DNA of 64,000 nt from Hippasteria phrygiana (taxonomy: Eukaryota > Echinodermata > Asteroidea > Valvatida > Goniasteridae). Positions 58,490 through 64,000 of this stretch are shown here, piece by piece. Position numbers and translations under genes: made by a program. The DNA is taken from the NCBI GenBank assembly GCA_037893225.1, contig JAZGUH010000484.1, positions 1,674,001-1,738,000 of the forward strand, read 5' to 3'. Within the stretch, counting starts at the first letter, position 1. The number at the start of each line of letters is the position of its first letter. A model generated the notes under the pieces. It saw only the letters and a list, made by a program, of their open reading frames with translations, had not been told where the DNA came from and did no database searches.

Positions 58490-61400
58490 GGCGGGATGCC
58501 ACCAGATTTCAATAAAATTTATGCTGGGATGTGTTGAAAAGCTCGTGTAGTTCTTTTTCATTTTGGGGGATTTTCTTGGACAATTATTTTTTGGTCAAAA
58601 ATTTCTAAAAAATCTAAGACTATAGCCTTTGCTGATTTTTCCCAAAATGTCAGAACCTTAGATTTCAATTAAATTCATACTAGGATTCGTTGAAAACCTG
58701 GCAGGAGCGGGATTCGAACCTGAGACCTCTGGGTTATCTTGCCCTATGTTGGCGGTCTCCCAATTATTTTTTGTAATTTTTGCCATTTTTCTCATTTTTG
58801 CTGATTTGGACCCAAATTTCAAAACCTCAGATTTCAATGAAATTGATACTTCGATGCGTTGAAAACCCGATTTAAATGATGTTCATGTCATTTTGGGAGG
58901 ATATTCTTGGACAATTATTTTGTCAAAAATTGCTGAAAATCCAAGACTATATATAGCCTTGCCATTTTTGCTGATTTGGCCCCAAATTTCAGAACCTCAG
59001 ATTTCAATTAAATTGATACTTTGATGTATTGAAAACCCGATTTAAATCATTTTGGGAGGGTATTCTTGGACAATTATTTTTTGTCAAAAATTGCTGAAAA
59101 CCCAAGACTATAGCCTTGCCATTTTTGCCGATTTGCCCCCAAATTTCAGAACCTCAGATTTCAATGAAATTGATACTTCGATGCGTTAAAAACCCGATTT
59201 AAATAATGTTTATGTCATTTTGGGAGGATATTCTTGGACAATTATTTTTTGTCAAAAATTGCTGAAAACCCAAGACTATAGCCTTGCCATTTTTGCTGAT
59301 TTGGCCCCAAATTTCAGAACCTCAGATTTCAATGAAATTGATACTTCGATGCGTTGAAAACCCGATTTAAATGATGTTCATGTCATTTTGGGAGGATATT
59401 CTTGGACAATTATTTTGTCAAAAATTGCTGAAAATCCAAGACTATATATAGCCTTGCCATTTTTGCTGATTTGGCCCCAAATTTCAGAACCTCAGATTTC
59501 AATTAAATTGATACTTTGATGTATTGAAAACCCGATTTAAATCATTTTGGGAGGGTATTCTTGGACAATTATTTTTTGTCAAAAATTGCTGAAAACCCAA
59601 GACTATAGCCTTGCCATTTTTGCCGATTTGCCCCCAAATTTCAGAACCTCAGATTTCAATGAAATTGATACTTCGATGCGTTAAAAACCCGATTTAAATA
59701 ATGTTTATGTCATTTTGGGAGGATATTCTTGGACAATTATTTTTTGTCAAAAATTGCTGAAAACCCAAGACTATAGCCTTGCCATTTTTGCTGATTTGGC
59801 CCCAAATTTCAGAACCTCAGATTTCAATGAAATTGATAATTTGATGTATTGAAAACCTGATTTAAATCATTTTGGGAGGGTATACTTGGACAATTATTTT
59901 TTGTCAAAAATTGCTGAAAACCCAAGACTATAGCCTTGCCATTTTTGCCGATTTGCCCCCAAATTTCAGAACCTCAGATTTCAATGAAATTGATACTTCG
60001 ATGCGTTAAAAACCCGATTTAAATAATGTTTATGTCATTTTGGGAGGATATTCTTGGACAATTATTTTTTGTCAAAAATTGCTGAAAACCCAAGACTATA
60101 GCCTTGCCATTTTTGCTGATTTGGCCCCAAATTTCAGAACCTCAGATTTCAATGAAATTGATACTTCGATGCGTTGAAAACCCGATTTAAATGATGTTCA
60201 TGTCATTTTGGGAGGATATTCTTGGACAATTATTTTGTCAAAAATTGCTGAAAATCCAAGACTATATATAGCCTTGCCATTTTTGCTGATTTGGCCCCAA
60301 ATTTCAGAACCTCAGATTTCAATTAAATTGATACTTTGATGTATTGAAAACCCGATTTAAATCATTTTGGGAGGGTATTCTTGGACAATTATTTTTTGTC
60401 AAAAATTGCTGAAAACCCAAGACTATAGCCTTGCCATTTTTGCCGATTTGCCCCCAAATTTCAGAACCTCAGATTTCAATGAAATTGATACTTCGATGCG
60501 TTAAAAACCCGATTTAAATAATGTTTATGTCATTTTGGGAGGATATTCTTGGACAATTATTTTTTGTCAAAAATTGCTGAAAACCCAAGACTATAGCCTT
60601 GCCATTTTTGCTGATTTTGCCCCAAATTTCAGAACCTCAGATTTCAATGAAATTGATAATTTGATGTATTGAAAACCTGATTTAAATCATTTTGGGAGGG
60701 TATACTTGGACAATTATTTTTTGTCAAAAATTGCTGAAAACCCAAGACTATAGCCTTGCCATTTTTGCCGATTTGCCCCCAAATTTCAGAACCTCAGATT
60801 TCAATTAAATTGATAATTTGATGTATTGAAAACCTGATTTAAATCATTTTGGGAGGGTATTCTTGGACAATTATTATTTGTCAAAAATTGCTGAAAACCC
60901 AAGACTATAGCCTTGCCATTTTTGCTGATTTGGCCCCAAATGTCAGAACCTCAGATTTCAATTAAATTGATATTTTGATGTATTGAAAACCTGATTTAAA
61001 TTATTTTGGGAGGATATTCTTGGACAGTTATTTTTTGTCAAAAATTGCTGAAAACCCAAGACTATAGCCTTGCCATTTTTGCTGATTTGGCCCCAAATTT
61101 CAGAACCTCAGATTTCAATTAAATTGATACTTTGATGTATTGAAAACCTGATTTAAATCATTTTGGGAGGATATTCTTGGACAGTTATTTTTTGTCAAAA
61201 ATTGCTGAAAACCCAAGACTATAGCCTTGCCATTTTTGCTGATTTGGCCCCAAATTTCAGAACCTCAGATTTCAATTAAATTGATAATTTGATGTATTGA
61301 AAACCTGATTTAAATCATTTTGGGAGGGTATACTTGGACAATTATTTTTTGTCAAAAATTGCTGAAAACCCAAGACTATAGCCTTGCCATTTTTGCTGAT

Positions 61401-62695
61401 TTGGCCCCTAATTTCAGAACCTCAGATTTCAATGAAATTGATAATTTAATGTATTGAAAACCCGATTTAAATCATTTTGGGAGGGTATTCTTGGACAGTT
61501 ATTTTTTGTCAAAAATTGCTGAAAACCCAAGACTATAGCCTTGCCATTTTTGCCGATTTGCCCCCAAATTTCAGAACCTCAGATTTCAATTAAATTAATA
61601 CTTCGATGCGTTAAAAACCCGATTTAAATAATGTTTATGTCATTTTGGGAGGATATTCTTGGACAATTATTTTTTGTCAAAAATTGCTGAAAACCCAAGA
61701 CTATAGCCTTGCCATTTTTTGCTGATTTAGCCCCAAATGTCAGAACCTCAGATTTCAATTAAATTGATATTTTGATGTATTGAAAACCTGATTTAAATCA
61801 TTTTGGGAGGATATTCTTGGACAATTATTTTTTGTCAAAAATTGCTGAAAACCCAAGACTATAGCCTTGCCATTTTTGCTGATTTGGCCCCTAATTTCAG
61901 AACCTCAGATTTCAATGAAATTGATAATTTAATGTATTGAAAACCTGATTTAAATCATTTTGGGAGGGTATTCTTGGACAGTTATTTTTTGTCAGAAATT
62001 GCTGAAAACCCAAGACTATAGCCTTGCCATTTTTGCCGATTTGCCCCCAAATTTCAGAACCTCAGATTTCAATGAAATTGATACTTCGATGCGTTAAAAA
62101 CCCGATTTAAATAATTTTTATGTCATTTTGGGAGGATATTCTTGGACAATTATTTTTTGTCAAAAATTGCTGAAAACCCAAGACCTATAGCCTTGCCATT
62201 TTTGCTGATTTGGCCCCAAATTTCAGAACCTCAGATTTCAATGAAATTGATATTTTGATGTATTGAAAACCTGATTTCAATCATTTTGGGAGGATATTCT
62301 TGGACAATTATTTTTTGTCAAAAATTGCTGAAAACCCAAGCCTATAGCCTTGCCATTTTTGCCGATTTGGCCCCAAATTTCAGAACCTCAGATTTCAATT
62401 AAATTGATATTTTGATGTATTGAAAACCCGATTTAAATCATTTTGGGAGGATATTCTTGGACAGTTATTTTTTGTCAAAAATTGCTGAAAACCCAAGCCT
62501 ATAGCCTTGCCATTTTTGCCGATTTGGCCCCAAATTTCAGAACCTCAGATTTCAATTAAATTGATATTTTGATGTATTGAAAACCCGATTTAAATCATTT
62601 TGGGAGGATATTCTTGGACAGTTATGTTTTGTTAAAAATTGCTGAAAACCCAAGACTATAGCCTTGCCATTTTTGCTGATTTGGCACCAAATTTT
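58490..62695 (+). repeat. Satellite array, monomers 157 or 168-170 bp, about 26 units
   Basis: Each unit contains TTCTTGGACAATTATTTT, AAAAATTGCTGAAAACCCAA and ACTATAGCCTTGCCATTTTT. The 168-170-bp form has an extra 11-13 bases near ATGTTCATGTC. The first units are diverged, as at array edges. AT-rich, no ORF. Confidence 0.92.
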
Positions 62696-64000
62696 AAAAT
62701 CTACTTCATCTAGCGAAAAAAGTTTCGGTAAACTCCATCAAGAACACACACTGTACATGAAATCGTTTTTATATCCTTGCAAATTCATTCAACAAAAGAA
62801 AAGATGTTTTTTAATAGTGTGTTTTAATACAGTTAAGTGTGGGGAATTAATAAAACCAAACATACAAACGCATTACACTGTATTACAAAGTACATCATTT
62901 TATTTGTACAATTTTCCGTGCCTTTTCTTTTACTATATAAACTCTTATATACATAGTAATTACCACTTTCATTTACAAAATAACTAAAAGTAGGTATATA
63001 TGAGGCATCAATTATTTTTATTCCGTTCAATTTGAAAATTCATTGATTCAATCACCGGTCGCGCCGATAAATATACAAACAAAAATAGTCTGAAAGACCT
63101 AGAAATTTAGTTTTGCTCTTCAATCGAATATCAAATATTTTCCCATTTACAATTATTTCTTTTTTAAACTTTCTACCATTGATACATTATGGAGCGTATA
63201 AACAAACAATACCACTCCAGTGATTTTACTTTCACTTTAACAAGCTGGTTTATCGATGTTGTGCGAGTTTGTTTCTTTTATTTTGCAAAATGATGATTGT
63301 AAGCATTAATGTTTAATTCGATTAATTTTGTCACATTTGGTGACTAGGCATTTAATAAGTGACTGGACTTGTATAAAAGAGAAATACATGTAGTTAAAAG
63401 TGAATATAGGTGTGTATGCAAATTGCGCAGTGAATATATTAACAAATCTGTTACGTAAAAACACCAGAAACGTAAAAAATAAACACTTGAAAAATAAAGT
63501 TTAAGTAAAATACAAGTGGTATACTTGAATCTGAATATCGACGCGGTGATTTATCAGATGCACTTCATTTTCAAATGAGAGCCAAAAGTGCAAAAGCGAA
63601 TTAAAGGTACAACTATTTATCTGGTTGGGTCCTTTAGTTTAGCTTGTGTGCTTGTTATATTAGCACATGGGTCATTCTATAGATGCGGGGTCCAAAAGTG
63701 AGACATTTTTGGTGTCCCTGTTACATAGTGACGTGAAAGATTTTGCAATTCCAGACACATTATTTGTTGCCTTCTATCTCCAAGAGCGATTATGTAAAGC
63801 AAAGTACCTGCCAAACAAGTAAAAACAGTGTGAAGTCAATTTTAGTGATACTTGATGGGAAATTACACAGGTCAGGTGTAACAGGGACACACAAAAAAGT
63901 CACATTTTTTTACCCCAAATTTATGGAATGACCCACATGTCTCCGTTGGGGAATGTTCCCCTCACGCCTGGGGTGTTACGCCACTTTAGTGTTCTTAAAT
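62696..64000. other. AT-rich intergenic DNA
   Basis: No coding signal; contains the inverted-repeat element at 63665-63940. Confidence 0.6.
63665..63940. mobile_element. Inverted-repeat element with GGGTCATTC ends
   Basis: CATGGGTCATTCTATAGATG at the left and TTTATGGAATGACCCACATG at the right, with GTGTCCCTGTTAC and GTAACAGGGACAC also paired inside. Confidence 0.65.

Noticed and set aside
58490..62695. CRISPR-like regular repeat
   Set aside because: Monomers are continuous, 157-170 bp, with no spacers, in a eukaryotic genome: a satellite.

Overview
This is nuclear DNA of an animal. Coding sequence is sparse and split by GT/AG introns. The three genes I can identify, together with tRNA-headed SINEs, many small inverted-repeat transposons and a tandem satellite, point to an invertebrate deuterostome. 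An echinoderm (sea star or brittle star) is the most likely source. That is inferred from the gene set (an FGF8/17/18-type growth factor, SIL1, a Renilla-type luciferase homologue) and from repeat style; no species-diagnostic locus is present.

Layout. (1) 1-12,098 holds no gene I can support; it contains SINE and MITE fragments and microsatellites. (2) 12,099-about 29,600, minus strand, is a complete FGF8/17/18-family gene with five coding exons. They include a 40-nt micro-exon carrying the core of the signal peptide. A TATA-like and CCAAT/GC-box promoter candidate lies upstream. The splice phases close exactly and give 222 residues. (3) 31,993-32,025, minus strand, may be the first coding exon of another transcript. 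(4) 32,026-40,954 is gene-poor and rich in hairpin elements. (5) 40,955-41,950, plus strand, is an uninterrupted 331-residue Renilla-luciferase / haloalkane-dehalogenase-like alpha/beta hydrolase with the catalytic Asp, Glu and His all present. (6) 41,951-48,833 is a transposon-dense spacer. It contains two small MITEs, a hAT-type element with target-site duplication, a 1.7-kb foldback-type element with 6-bp TSD and an internal 135-bp tandem array, and a degenerate array built around a recurring 19-bp motif. (7) 48,834-57,098, plus strand, is the complete SIL1 gene: eight coding exons, 476 residues, the ER nucleotide-exchange factor for BiP. Its introns are packed with MITEs, including two TTAA-flanked elements nested in one SINE. 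(8) 58,490-62,695 is a satellite of about 157-170-bp monomers arranged in a higher-order pattern (495 bp). The rest to 64,000 is AT-rich intergenic DNA with one further inverted-repeat element.

The genes do not form a functional unit. FGF is a secreted signal, SIL1 an ER folding factor, and the luciferase homologue probably an intracellular enzyme. I find no CRISPR array, operon or prokaryotic system. The most noteworthy items are the luciferase homologue, the split signal peptide of the FGF gene, the foldback element and the higher-order satellite.
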